Source: an uncultured Collinsella sp. (lineage in GTDB: Bacteria; Actinomycetota; Coriobacteriia; Coriobacteriales; Coriobacteriaceae). Taken from it: a DNA stretch of 64,000 nucleotides. The position numbers and the translations under genes were made by a program. Under the pieces are notes generated by a model. The model saw only the letters and a program-made list of their open reading frames with translations, was not told the DNA's origin and searched no databases. Location of the stretch: contig UQJV01000001.1 of the NCBI GenBank assembly GCA_900541475.1, positions 1 to 64,000 on the forward strand, read 5' to 3'. The stretch's first letter is position 1. Every line of letters begins with the position of its first letter. Below, in pieces: positions 38,530-47,453 of the stretch.

Positions 38530-40560
38530 ATGACCGCACCTGCATCCAAGCTGCTCCAGCCCATTACAGTTGGCCCCCTTGAGCTCAAGAACCGCATTAT
38601 GTTCCCGCCGCTGACCACCGGCTACGAGGAGCGTGACGGCTCCATTGGCGAGCGCAGCCTGGCTTTTTACGAGCGCCTGGCCCGTGGCGGCGTGAGCTAC
38701 ATCGTCATCGGCGACGTCGCTCCCGTCATGACCGCAAGCCCCACGCCCAAGCTGGCAACCGACGCCCAGATCCCCACGTTTAAGGCGCTGGCCGATGCCG
38801 TTCACAAGCACGGTGCCAAGGTCGCGCTGCAGCTGTTCCACCCCGAGTACGACGTGCCCGGTGTCGGCCGCATGGTCATGGGATCCATGGCTGCCGCCAA
38901 GGCCGCGCAGGAGGCCAAGGCCGCCGGCGACGAGGAGACCTTTGCCGCCAAGATGGCCGAGTCCAACGAGATTCGCAAGCAGGCATACGCCAAGCTGCAC
39001 CACGATATGCAGCACTTTGTGAACGAGGCCAGCGTGGAGCAGCTCACCCAGATCAAGGAAGCCATCGCTGCCTCGGCCGCTCGCGCGCAGCAGGCCGGCA
39101 TCGACGCCATCGAGGTCCACGGCGACCGCCTGGTGGGTTCGCTGTGCTCGGCCATCCTCAACCAGCGCACCGACGAGTACGGTGGCTCGTTCGAGAATCG
39201 CGTTCGCTACGCGCTCGAGGTCGTCGCTGCCATTAAGGAAGCCGCGCCGCAGCTGATGGTGGAGTACAAGCTCCCCGTGATCATGGAGAACCCCGACGGC
39301 ACGCCGCGCGGCAAGGGCGGCCTGCAGCCCGACGAGGCCTGCGAGTTCGCCAAGCTGCTCGAGGGCGCCGGCATCGACATGATCCAGGTCGCGCAGGCAA
39401 ACCATACCGGCAACATGGGCGATACCATTCCGCCCATGGGCGCCATGCCCTACAACTGGACGCTGCCGGTGGCCGAGCGCGTTAAGGCCCTGGTCTCCGT
39501 GCCGGTGGCCACCGTCGGCCGTGTTGTCTCGGTCGAGGCCGGCGAAAAGATTCTGGAAGACGGCGCGGCCGACATCATCGCCTATGGCCGCTCGCTCATG
39601 TGCGACCCCGACATTGCGCTGAAGGCCGCCACGGGTGAGCCCATCCGCGAGTGCCTCAACTGCAACAAGGGCTGCGTCGACGCGATTCAAAACCGCAAGT
39701 ACATCTCGTGCGTGCTCAATGCCGAGAACGGCGACGAGGCGACCATCGCCATTAAGCCGGGCGAGGGCGACAAGAAGATCGCCGTGGTGGGCGGCGGCAT
39801 CGCCGGCCTGGAGGCCGCGCGCGTGGCGGCCAAGCGCGGCTACGACGTGACCGTCTACGAGGCGAGCGATCACTTGGGCGGCCAGATTGTGCTGGCGGCC
39901 GCGCCTCCGCGCAAGGACGAGATCATGCGCTCCGTCGAGTACTACGAGAAGATTCTGCCCGGCCTGGGCGTGAAGGTTGAGCTCAACCATGCCGCTACCG
40001 CTGAGGACCTCAACGCCGCCGACGCCGCGATTGTGGCCGTGGGCGCGCACGACGTGGTCATCCCTGTTCCGGGTGCCGACTCGGACAAGGTCGTCTCGAG
40101 CTGGGACGTGCTGGCCGGCAAGGTGGAGCTTACGGGCCGCGTCGCCGTCATTGGCGGTGGCCTGGTGGGCACCGAGACTGCCGAGTACCTGCTGCAGCAC
40201 GGCTGCGAGGTGGCGATCGTGGAGATGCTCGACAAGATTGCCGCGGGCGAGTCCGAGACCATTCTGCCGCTGATCATGGGCGACTTTGCCGAGCACAACG
40301 TGGAGCAGCACGTGAAGACCCGCCTGACCGCCATTACCGACGAGGGCGTGGAGGCCATTCGCACCACTGAGGACGGCGCCGAGGAGCCGGTGAAAATCGC
40401 CTGCGATTACGTGGTGATGGCCGTGGGCTCCAAGGCCAACGCGTTTGACCTGGACGGCGTGACGGTGCCCATGACCTGCGTGGGCGACTGCTCGGGCGAG
40501 CGCACCGCCGATATCGCGAGCGCCATCCGCACGGCATATCACGCGGCCAACGAGCTGTAG
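38530..40560 (+). CDS. Old-yellow-enzyme/2-enoate reductase-type Fe-S flavoenzyme
   Basis: 676 residues from ATG 38530 (ATG 38524 is nearer the GAGAGGA site). The N-terminal FMN barrel (about 1-370) has LKNRIMFPPLTTGYE, AIEVHGDRLVGS, NQRTDEYGGSFENR and GRSLMCDPDIAL. The cysteines CLNCNKGCVDAI plus a later Cys hold a [4Fe-4S] centre. Then come FAD (VVGGGIAGLEAARVAA) and NAD(P) (VAVIGGGLVGTETAEYLL) Rossmann folds. This is the 2,4-dienoyl-CoA reductase/BaiCD/2-enoate reductase family, reducing activated C=C bonds. A helical insert (about 118-180) lies in the barrel. Substrate unknown; in gut bacteria steroids, bile acids or dietary enoates are possible. It is monocistronic. Confidence 0.9.
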   Translation: MTAPASKLLQPITVGPLELKNRIMFPPLTTGYEERDGSIGERSLAFYERLARGGVSYIVIGDVAPVMTASPTPKLATDAQIPTFKALADAVHKHGAKVALQLFHPEYDVPGVGRMVMGSMAAAKAAQEAKAAGDEETFAAKMAESNEIRKQAYAKLHHDMQHFVNEASVEQLTQIKEAIAASAARAQQAGIDAIEVHGDRLVGSLCSAILNQRTDEYGGSFENRVRYALEVVAAIKEAAPQLMVEYKLPVIMENPDGTPRGKGGLQPDEACEFAKLLEGAGIDMIQVAQANHTGNMGDTIPPMGAMPYNWTLPVAERVKALVSVPVATVGRVVSVEAGEKILEDGAADIIAYGRSLMCDPDIALKAATGEPIRECLNCNKGCVDAIQNRKYISCVLNAENGDEATIAIKPGEGDKKIAVVGGGIAGLEAARVAAKRGYDVTVYEASDHLGGQIVLAAAPPRKDEIMRSVEYYEKILPGLGVKVELNHAATAEDLNAADAAIVAVGAHDVVIPVPGADSDKVVSSWDVLAGKVELTGRVAVIGGGLVGTETAEYLLQHGCEVAIVEMLDKIAAGESETILPLIMGDFAEHNVEQHVKTRLTAITDEGVEAIRTTEDGAEEPVKIACDYVVMAVGSKANAFDLDGVTVPMTCVGDCSGERTADIASAIRTAYHAANEL

Positions 40561-40632
40561 TTAACTTCGCGGCCAGGCGGGGCGGTAGCACGGATCCGCC
40601 TCGCCCGACTGCGTCCCATCGGGTGTCAACCG

Positions 40633-40672
40633 GGGCGGGGTCTGCAAGCGCAGCAGGTCCCGCCCTTCTTGT
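40633..40672 (+). terminator. Terminator of the oxidoreductase gene
   Basis: GGGCGGG (40633-40639) pairs with CCCGCCC (40659-40665), with an inner CTGC/GCAG stem and TTCTTGTTTT after it. Confidence 0.65.
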
Positions 40673-41009
40673 TTTGCTCCAGTGGATGGCAATGCGCGCT
40701 AATCATGAGGAGCGAGGACGTCTACTGCCTTGCAGACCGCTCAAAATTATTAGGGGAGGGGTTAATAATTATATCCTCTATACCAAAGGACATAAAGAGA
40801 TGCCAATTTTGTTGGCAAGCGAATGACGATTGGCTGCGAGCTAGCTACCAGCGTAAATAATCGATAAAGAAATGTCGTAAATTGATGCCAAATGCCCAGA
40901 TGCCACCGTTGCAATTTTCAGTTAACTGTTACGCGCGAACAGCAAAATGCTACTATCTAACAAGCACGTAAGAAAGCAGATTAACGGTTAAGGCTAAGAA
41001 GTGGCAGGT
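40673..41009. other. A+T-rich gap without a supported gene
   Basis: This stretch is notably richer in A+T than its surroundings. It holds a TGCCAA/TTGGCA dyad (40801-40817) and GTTAAC-type repeats around 40920. Two short reading frames of 60-70 codons here have no ribosome site or recognisable similarity. It may be residue of an insertion event and carries the promoter of the next gene. Confidence 0.4.
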
Positions 41010-41405
41010 ATGTCGGAAGCAACAAGGACTCGCACGCATGCGCCCGAGGTTAGGCAGCGCGCCGTCGAGATCCTCCAAGAGGGGGTCGGTCACCGCGCCC
41101 TCGCCGCAAAGCTTGGCATTCCCCAGGCCACGGCTCGTCAGTGGGCCCGCGCATATGCCGTGGGCGGTGCCGACGCCGTGCTCAATGCGGGCGCTTGCCA
41201 TCACATCTATTCGTACGACGTAAAACTCGCCGTGGTTAAGGACCGTCTGAAAAACGGCCTGACGGTTCGCGAGACCATGATCAAGTATGGGATTCCCAGC
41301 GAGTCTTCAGTCAAGGCCTGGTGCCGCCAGTATCGCGAGAGCGGTGAGTCCGCGCTGGTCGATAAGCCGCGCGGACGCAAGCCGCGCGTTAAAAAGGCGG
41401 AATAG
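41010..41405 (+). CDS. IS3-type OrfA-like double helix-turn-helix protein, orphan
   Basis: 131 residues. Two HTH units are visible: APEVRQRAVEILQEGVGHRALAAKLGIPQATARQWARAY, and YDVKLAVVKDRLKNGLTVRETMIKYGIPSESSVKAWCRQY, followed by a basic tail. This is the pattern of IS3/IS150-family OrfA (InsJ-like), which binds IS ends. No OrfB integrase follows and no flanking inverted repeats are clear, so it is either a remnant or a domesticated DNA-binding protein. ATG 41010 or GTG 41001 may start it. A strong terminator follows. Confidence 0.75.
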   Translation: MSEATRTRTHAPEVRQRAVEILQEGVGHRALAAKLGIPQATARQWARAYAVGGADAVLNAGACHHIYSYDVKLAVVKDRLKNGLTVRETMIKYGIPSESSVKAWCRQYRESGESALVDKPRGRKPRVKKAE

Positions 41406-41417
41406 CGAACGGGATGG

Positions 41418-41440
41418 TGCGCCCACAGGGGCGCATTTTT
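41418..41440 (+). terminator. Terminator of the OrfA-like gene
   Basis: A 7-bp perfect stem (41418-41424 with 41429-41435), ACAG loop, then TTTTT. The gap 41441-41691 shows no gene and no clear promoter apart from a CTCAATTGAG palindrome at 41635-41644. Confidence 0.8.
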
Positions 41441-41691
41441 CTTGCCGCGCCAACTTTTCGGACTGCCGCGAGCCTATCGGGACATCTTCCAACGTGGCCA
41501 ATAAACCGCGCACAGTGGCCCGCGCGCCTGCCGCTGCGGTAAGGGAGCGTCACCCCTCTACTCCAATGCGGACAGACTCCTTACCCCGTACGCCTAAAAC
41601 TCCCCAGTTGACCGAAAACCTGCCGCCGCCACTCCTCAATTGAGCTATAACGTTAAACAATTGCAGCGTTTTTGCATGGGGGAGTGATGGT

Positions 41692-44574
41692 ATGACGCTA
41701 CTGTATTTCCTTACCCTGTTTCCGCTGGTACCGGCGCTGGGTATGCTGTTCGCGCGCGGTGACCGCGCCCGCGATGCGGTGGGGCTCATAGGTTCCGGCA
41801 TCATTATGGCGGTGACAGTTGTAGTCGCCGTCATGTTTTTTGGCACGGGCCCGCAGAGCTTTGAGGTTGCCCCCGGCACCTCGCATGTGCTCTCGATCAT
41901 CAGCTCCGCCATCGATGTCATCCTGTGCGCTGTCATCCTGTACAACGCGTATAAATATAGGAACGTGCTTACCACAGTGCTCGGCATAGTCCAGCTGGTG
42001 GGGTCGCTCGCCTTTGCGACCATGACGCTGCCCGCGGCCGAAGCCGTCACGGCGACGCCGCTCTACCTGGACTACATGAGCGTGATCATGGTCCTCGCCG
42101 TCGGCATCGTCGGCAGCCTAATCTGCGTGTATGCCCTGGGCTACATGAAGGACTTCCAGGCCCACGACGAGCACGAGGCCGCGCTGCGCGGGCAGACCGC
42201 GCCCGACCGTCGCCCGCAGTTCCTGGCGCTCATGTTCCTGTTCCTCTCGGCCATGTTCGTCATCGTGACGAGCGACAACCTTGAGTGGCTGTTCTGCGGC
42301 TGGGAGATCACCACCGTGTGCTCGTTCCTCATGATTGGCTACACGCGCACGCCCGAGGCCATCAAGAACGCCTTCACCCAGATCATCCTCAACATGCTGG
42401 GCGGTATCGCGTTTTTGGCCGGACTCATGTACCTGCACGTTAACGGCATGCCGTTGACCATCTCGGGCATGATCGAGCTTTCCGGCGCCGGAACCGCGCA
42501 ATCCGCGCTGCTGGTGATGCCGGTCATCCTGCTGTCGCTCGCCGCGCTCACCAAGGCCGCACAGATGCCGTTCCACACTTGGCTGCTCGGTGCCATGGTT
42601 GCCCCCACGCCCACGAGCGCCCTGCTGCATTCGTCCACCATGGTCAAAGCCGGCGTGTTCCTAATGGTCAAGCTGAGCCCGCTCTATGCCATCTATCCCG
42701 TGACCGGCTTTATGGTCACGAGTGTGGGTGCCATCACGTTTTTGCTCGCTGCCCTCATGGCCATCTCGCAGAGCAACGCCAAACGCGTGCTCGCGTACTC
42801 CACCATTTCCAACTTGGGCCTCATCAGTGCCTGCTTGGGTGTCGGCGCGCCCGAGGCCGTGTGGGCCGCCATCTTCCTGATCCTGTTCCACACGGTGGCC
42901 AAATCGCTGCTGTTCCTGTGCGTGGGCACCGCCGAGCATCATATCGGCAGCCGCAATATCGAGGACATGGACGGTATGTTCAGCCGCATGCCGCACCTGA
43001 CGCGTCTGATGATGCTGGGCATCATGGGCATGTTTGTGGCGCCGTTTGGCATGCTCGTGTCCAAGTGGGGTGCCCTGGTGGCGTTTGCGCAGACCGGCAA
43101 CGTGCTCATGATCATGGTGCTTGCCTTTGGCTCGGCCGCGACGTTTTACTTCTGGGGCAAGTGGCTTGCCAAACTTTCGGGCGTCGACCCCACGGCTCAA
43201 AACGTTGAGGTTAATGTCCATAAGACCGAATGGATGGCGCTCAACACCATCGCCGCGCTGCTGATTCTGTGCTGCGTGGCGTTCCCGGTTATCTCGAGCG
43301 GTCTGGTGTCGCCTTACTTGGCCATGGTGTTTGGCCGCGTGCCGTACGTTATTGGCAAGGACGCCATGTATCTGATGGTGGTTATCGTGGCGTTTATCGC
43401 CGTGGTGCTGCTGACGTCGTTCCGCGTGAGCAATAAGCCGCACGTCAACGTGTACCTTTCGGGCGTTGGAACCGAGAACTACCGTCATTTCCGCGGCTCG
43501 ATGGGACACGAGGTAAAGGCCGAAAAGCGCAATTGGTACTCGGAGGACGCCCTTGGCGAGAAGCGTATTGGCCCCGCGGGTAGCGTCGTGTGCTGCAGCA
43601 TTATCTTGTTTGCGCTGCTGTGCTGCGCGTGGATTGGGCCCGAGCGGCTTGCCATGAGTGCGCCCTCGGTGCTGCGCGGCAAGTATTTCGAAGGCTCGGG
43701 CGTCGTGGGCATTTTTATTGGTACCGTGGCGTTTGCCTTGCTGGCGCCGCTTGTGGGCGGTTTGATTGACGGCCTTGACCGCAAGCTGTCCGCTCGCATG
43801 CAGGGTCGCGTGGGGCCGCGTCTGCTGCAGCCCTTCTACGACGTTGCCAAGCTGCTGCGTAAAGCCCCTGCCAGCGTAAACACCATGGACGATACCTACA
43901 TGGCGTGCGCGCTCATCTTTACCGCCGTGGGCGGCGGCATCTTTGTGTCGGGCTCCAACACGCTGCTGTGCGCCTTTATGGTGACGCTCGCCGCGATCTT
44001 TGTGGTGCTGGCGTCCGCCTCGACGCAAAGCCCGTTTGCCCAGGTCGGCGCCGATCGTGAGTTGCTGCAGGTTATGAGTTACGAGCCCGCCGTTCTGCTG
44101 ATGAGCGTGGGCTTGTACCTTGCCACCGATAGCTTCGATTCCATCGCCGTGACGGGGCAGTCGGCCCCCATCATCGTGTACAGCGCGCCCATTTTCCTCG
44201 CGCTGCTCGCGGTGCTCACCATCAAGCTGCGCAAGTCGCCGTTTGACCTTTCGTACTCACATCACGCGCATCAGGAGATCGTCCAGGGCGTCGCCACCGA
44301 GATGAGCGGCGGCACGCTGGCCAAGATGACCCTTATGCACTGGTGCGAGACCGTGCTGTTTTTGATGTGGGTGGGCATGTTCTTTGTCTGGGACAACCCG
44401 GTGAGCTGGGTCGTAGCCCTGGTCGTGATGGCTGCGACGTACTTTGTCGAGGTGCTGATTGACAACACCTTCGCGCGCAGCACCTGGCGCAGCTGCTTTA
44501 AGCTCGGCTGGGGCGTGGCGCTGGTATTTGGCCTGCTCAACCTTATGCCCATCCTCGTTGACGTGTTTATTTAG
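41692..44574 (+). CDS. echAB: Ech-type hydrogenase membrane subunit, EchA-EchB fusion
   Basis: 960 residues. The first ~620 form an antiporter-like proton channel of the NuoL/MrpD family: GWEITTVCSFLMIGYTR, AALTKAAQMPFHTWLLGAM with the conserved lysine, PTSALLHSSTMVKAG, then AYSTISNLGL. From about residue 660 the chain continues as a NuoH/HycD/EchB subunit: GLIDGLDRKLSARMQGRVGPRLLQPFYD and ELLQVMSYEP. In usual Ech operons these are separate genes; here one frame covers both. They translocate ions while coupling ferredoxin oxidation to H2 formation. A GGGGGAG site precedes ATG 41692. It heads the five-gene operon. Confidence 0.93.
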   Translation: MTLLYFLTLFPLVPALGMLFARGDRARDAVGLIGSGIIMAVTVVVAVMFFGTGPQSFEVAPGTSHVLSIISSAIDVILCAVILYNAYKYRNVLTTVLGIVQLVGSLAFATMTLPAAEAVTATPLYLDYMSVIMVLAVGIVGSLICVYALGYMKDFQAHDEHEAALRGQTAPDRRPQFLALMFLFLSAMFVIVTSDNLEWLFCGWEITTVCSFLMIGYTRTPEAIKNAFTQIILNMLGGIAFLAGLMYLHVNGMPLTISGMIELSGAGTAQSALLVMPVILLSLAALTKAAQMPFHTWLLGAMVAPTPTSALLHSSTMVKAGVFLMVKLSPLYAIYPVTGFMVTSVGAITFLLAALMAISQSNAKRVLAYSTISNLGLISACLGVGAPEAVWAAIFLILFHTVAKSLLFLCVGTAEHHIGSRNIEDMDGMFSRMPHLTRLMMLGIMGMFVAPFGMLVSKWGALVAFAQTGNVLMIMVLAFGSAATFYFWGKWLAKLSGVDPTAQNVEVNVHKTEWMALNTIAALLILCCVAFPVISSGLVSPYLAMVFGRVPYVIGKDAMYLMVVIVAFIAVVLLTSFRVSNKPHVNVYLSGVGTENYRHFRGSMGHEVKAEKRNWYSEDALGEKRIGPAGSVVCCSIILFALLCCAWIGPERLAMSAPSVLRGKYFEGSGVVGIFIGTVAFALLAPLVGGLIDGLDRKLSARMQGRVGPRLLQPFYDVAKLLRKAPASVNTMDDTYMACALIFTAVGGGIFVSGSNTLLCAFMVTLAAIFVVLASASTQSPFAQVGADRELLQVMSYEPAVLLMSVGLYLATDSFDSIAVTGQSAPIIVYSAPIFLALLAVLTIKLRKSPFDLSYSHHAHQEIVQGVATEMSGGTLAKMTLMHWCETVLFLMWVGMFFVWDNPVSWVVALVVMAATYFVEVLIDNTFARSTWRSCFKLGWGVALVFGLLNLMPILVDVFI

Positions 44575-44586
44575 GAGGCGGCATCC

Positions 44587-45213
44587 ATGAATCATAAAAT
44601 GTCGCGCTCGCCGTGGGTTATTCATTACGACGGCTCGAGCTGCAACGGATGCGATATCGAGGTGTTGGCCTCGCTCACGCCGCTGTTCGATGCGGAGCGC
44701 TTTGGCGTGGTCAACACCGGCAACCCCAAGCATGCGGATATCTTTTTGGTAACGGGGTCGGTCAACGCTCAGAACCTGCCCGTCGTGCGCCAGATCTACA
44801 ACCAGATGCTCGAGCCCAAGTGCGTGGTGGCCTGCGGTATCTGCGCGTGTTCGGGCGGTGTGTTCCGCGATGCCTATAACGTGATCGGCGGCGTGGACCG
44901 CGCGATTCCCGTGGACGTGTACGCGCCCGGGTGCGCCATTCGCCCCGAGACGGTGATCGATGCCATCGTGGAGGCGTGCGGCATTCTGGACCAGAAGGAG
45001 GCCGTGATGCGCGCCGGCGGCGATCCGCTCACCGTGGGCGGCACCGCTACCTGGGACGGTGGCGTTGAGCTGGGCGAGGACGGGTTTGTGGCAGCGGGGG
45101 CCGGGGCTGATGGCGCCGGTGACGCGCCTGCCGGGAAGTCCGCTGCGCCCGTCGCTGACGACGCACCTGTTGAGACGCCCACCGCGCCCGCCGCTGCAAA
45201 GGAGGCCGAGTAA
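44587..45213 (+). CDS. echC: Ech hydrogenase small (NuoB-like) subunit
   Basis: 208 residues. A NuoB/EchC-type Fe-S subunit: SSCNGCDIEVLASL, VTGSVNAQNLPVV, CGICACSGGVF and YAPGCAIRPE give the cysteines of the proximal [4Fe-4S] cluster that passes electrons to the NiFe site. Residues after about 155 form an Ala/Pro/Asp-rich tail that is unlike the compact family. AGGAGG lies 8 nt before ATG 44587. The stop overlaps the start of echD by one base. Confidence 0.92.
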   Translation: MNHKMSRSPWVIHYDGSSCNGCDIEVLASLTPLFDAERFGVVNTGNPKHADIFLVTGSVNAQNLPVVRQIYNQMLEPKCVVACGICACSGGVFRDAYNVIGGVDRAIPVDVYAPGCAIRPETVIDAIVEACGILDQKEAVMRAGGDPLTVGGTATWDGGVELGEDGFVAAGAGADGAGDAPAGKSAAPVADDAPVETPTAPAAAKEAE

Positions 45214-45923
45214 TGCAAAAGGCTATCTATGCCACCGTCGGGATTGACGAGCTCCTGTCACATGTGCAGGCGCTCAAGGGTGCCGGCGCGCGCTTTGTGC
45301 AAATGCACGCCGAGCGCAACGTCGACGACGGCTCGTATCGCCTGGTCTACACGTTTATCAACGTTCGTGCTGCTCAGGAGCATATCGCGCAGGACGGCAG
45401 CTATGCGATTGAGAACCTGGTGGTCGAGGGAATTGATCAGTACCAGGAGATTCCGTCCATCAGCTCGTACTATCCGGCGGTATTCCCGTTTGAAAATGAG
45501 GTCCACGACCTATTTGGTCTTGCCATCACCGACATGCAGATCGACTTTAAGGGCTTTTTCTACCAGGTCTCGACTGCCGAGCCTATGAGCGTTATCACGC
45601 CCGAGGTGAAGGCCGCGCGCGAGAAGGCCATGAAGGTGCGTGCCGCCGCCGAGGCCAAGGCGCGCAAGGCCGCAGCCGAGAAGGTTGCCGCGGCCGCTGC
45701 GGGGGAGGGCGTTGCGGGCGCTGGCGATGCTGCGGACGCTGCCGCTCAGCCCGATGCGGCTGCCGGCTCCGATGCTCAGCACAATGAAGCTGCTGCCAAG
45801 GCGGCGCTTAAAGCCGCCGAGATGGAGGCAAAGCTCGCCGCCATGGATCCTGAGAAAGCGGCCAAGGTCCGCGCGGCGCTTGCCGCCAAGGCCGCCCGCG
45901 ACAAGCAGAAAAAGGAGGCGTAA
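45213..45923 (+). CDS. echD: Ech hydrogenase NuoC-like subunit with Ala/Lys-rich tail
   Basis: 236 residues. The first ~125 correspond to EchD/NuoC: a mixed alpha-beta domain ending in YPAVFPFENEVHDLFGLAI, the usual NuoC signature region. The remaining ~110 residues are Ala, Lys, Arg and Glu rich (KAAREKAMKVRAAAEAKARK-like), predicted helical and not part of the family. NuoC-type subunits hold the large subunit in the complex. The start overlaps the echC stop. Confidence 0.88.
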   Translation: MQKAIYATVGIDELLSHVQALKGAGARFVQMHAERNVDDGSYRLVYTFINVRAAQEHIAQDGSYAIENLVVEGIDQYQEIPSISSYYPAVFPFENEVHDLFGLAITDMQIDFKGFFYQVSTAEPMSVITPEVKAAREKAMKVRAAAEAKARKAAAEKVAAAAAGEGVAGAGDAADAAAQPDAAAGSDAQHNEAAAKAALKAAEMEAKLAAMDPEKAAKVRAALAAKAARDKQKKEA

Positions 45924-45928
45924 GGTCC

Positions 45929-47017
45929 ATGGCGCATCGCTCCGTTATTCCGTTTGGCCCGCAGCACCCGGTGCTGCCCGAGCCGCTTCATCTGGACCTG
46001 GTGATCGAGGACGACCGTGTCATCGAGGCAATTCCGCAGATCGGCTTTGTGCACCGCGGACTCGAGAAGCTCACCGAAAAGCGTGATATGCATCAGTTTG
46101 GCTACATCGCCGAGCGCATCTGCGGTATCTGCGCCGTGGGCCATAGCTACGGCTATGCCAGCGCCTGCGAGCGCATGTTCGGCATCGAGGTGCCCGGTCG
46201 CGTGCAGTATATCCGCACCATTTTGCACGAGCTTTCGCGCATTCACTCGCACCTGCTGTGGTTGGGCCTGCTCGCCGATGCCTTTGGCTTCGAGGCGCTG
46301 TTCTATCGGTCGTGGACGCTGCGAGAGCAGATTCTCAATATCTTTGAGAGTACGTGCGGCGGTCGCGTGATTTTGTCAATCAACGAGATCGGCGGTCTTA
46401 AGCACGACATTGAGGACTCCGAGCTAGCGGGCATTGTCCAGACGCTCGACGCCATGCGTCCCGACTACGAGGCCCTGGTGCATACGTTTTTGGACGACAA
46501 TAGCTGCGGCGAGCGCCTGCACGGCGTGGGCGTGATCAGCAAGAAGGACGCGCTGGAGCTTTCGATGGTCGGCCCGTTCGGCCGCGCCTCGGGCGTGGAT
46601 TACGACGTGCGCATGTTTGGCGACGGTGCCTATGCGGACCTGGCCGCGTTTGAGCCCATCGTTGCTACCGATGGCGATTGCTACGCCCGCTGCCAGGTGC
46701 GTTGCGCCGAGGTCACGCAGGCCATGGACATCATCAAGGAGCTTGTGGGCAAGATTCCGCACGACGGTATCGGCGGGCGCACCAAGCTCACGCCGGCCGA
46801 CGGCGCGCGCGGCGAGGTTGTGATTGAGCAGCCGCGCGGCGAGGCGTACTACTATGTGCGCGGCAACGGCACCAAGAACCTGGACCGTTTTCGCGTGCGC
46901 ACGCCGACGTCGCAGAACCTGGCGGGTCTGACACATGCGCTGCAGGGTGTGCTCCTTGCCAACGTGCCCATGATTATCCTGACCATCGACCCCTGCATTA
47001 GCTGCACGGAAAGGTAG
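45929..47017 (+). CDS. echE: [NiFe]-hydrogenase large subunit, group 4 (Ech type)
   Basis: 362 residues, related to NuoD. The NiFe ligands are visible: N-terminal ERICGICAVGHS (two cysteines) and C-terminal DPCISCTER (two cysteines). HRGLEKL and HELSRIHSHLLWLGL match group 4 enzymes. The chain ends at CTER with no extension, so no C-terminal maturation cleavage is expected, as described for Ech/CooH-type subunits. It reduces protons with electrons from ferredoxin, or the reverse. AAGGAGG lies upstream of ATG 45929. Confidence 0.94.
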   Translation: MAHRSVIPFGPQHPVLPEPLHLDLVIEDDRVIEAIPQIGFVHRGLEKLTEKRDMHQFGYIAERICGICAVGHSYGYASACERMFGIEVPGRVQYIRTILHELSRIHSHLLWLGLLADAFGFEALFYRSWTLREQILNIFESTCGGRVILSINEIGGLKHDIEDSELAGIVQTLDAMRPDYEALVHTFLDDNSCGERLHGVGVISKKDALELSMVGPFGRASGVDYDVRMFGDGAYADLAAFEPIVATDGDCYARCQVRCAEVTQAMDIIKELVGKIPHDGIGGRTKLTPADGARGEVVIEQPRGEAYYYVRGNGTKNLDRFRVRTPTSQNLAGLTHALQGVLLANVPMIILTIDPCISCTER

Positions 47018-47024
47018 GCGCGGC

Positions 47025-47366
47025 ATGAGTTTGCTGACATTTGCCAAGACGGCCTTGGGCTCTATGGTCAAGCCGCCGGTCACGGTGTGCTATCCGCAGG
47101 AGGAGCTGACGGCGCCCGAGCGCCTGCGCGGGCATATCGTCAATGACATGGACGTGTGCATTTGCTGCGGCATGTGCGCGCGTCGTTGCCCGGCGGGCGC
47201 GCTTGCGGTCGATCGCAAAGGCGGCACCTGGTCGATTGACCCGTATGCCTGCGTGGTGTGCGGCGAGTGCATCGAAAGCTGCCCCAAGCACTGCCTGACT
47301 ATGGATACCGCCCGCACCCCAGTTGCGGTCGATAAGACTCCCACGGTAGAAACCAAGCCGGAGTAA
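47025..47366 (+). CDS. echF: Ech hydrogenase ferredoxin-like subunit (2x[4Fe-4S])
   Basis: 113 residues with two clusters: CICCGMCARRCP and CVVCGECIESCP. It is the NuoI/EchF-type subunit that accepts electrons from soluble ferredoxin and passes them to EchC. It starts 7 nt after echE and is the last gene of the operon. The C terminus is a short Pro/Thr/Val-rich tail. Confidence 0.93.
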   Translation: MSLLTFAKTALGSMVKPPVTVCYPQEELTAPERLRGHIVNDMDVCICCGMCARRCPAGALAVDRKGGTWSIDPYACVVCGECIESCPKHCLTMDTARTPVAVDKTPTVETKPE

Positions 47367-47388
47367 CGCTGGAATTGAGCTGGAATAG

Positions 47389-47422
47389 GGGCCGGCGGGG
47401 CAAAAATGCCCCACCGGCCCCG
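47389..47422 (+). terminator. Hairpin after the ech operon
   Basis: A 15-bp stem (47389-47403 with 47408-47422, one G-U) and AAAA loop. There is no T-run, so termination may be assisted by the following composite palindrome. Confidence 0.6.
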
Positions 47423-47453
47423 CGCTTAAACGCGCGGTTGGGCCGCCACGAAC

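Noticed and set aside
40623..40860. Two short overlapping reading frames of 63-67 codons
   Set aside because: They overlap a terminator or lack ribosome sites, and their sequences resemble no family.
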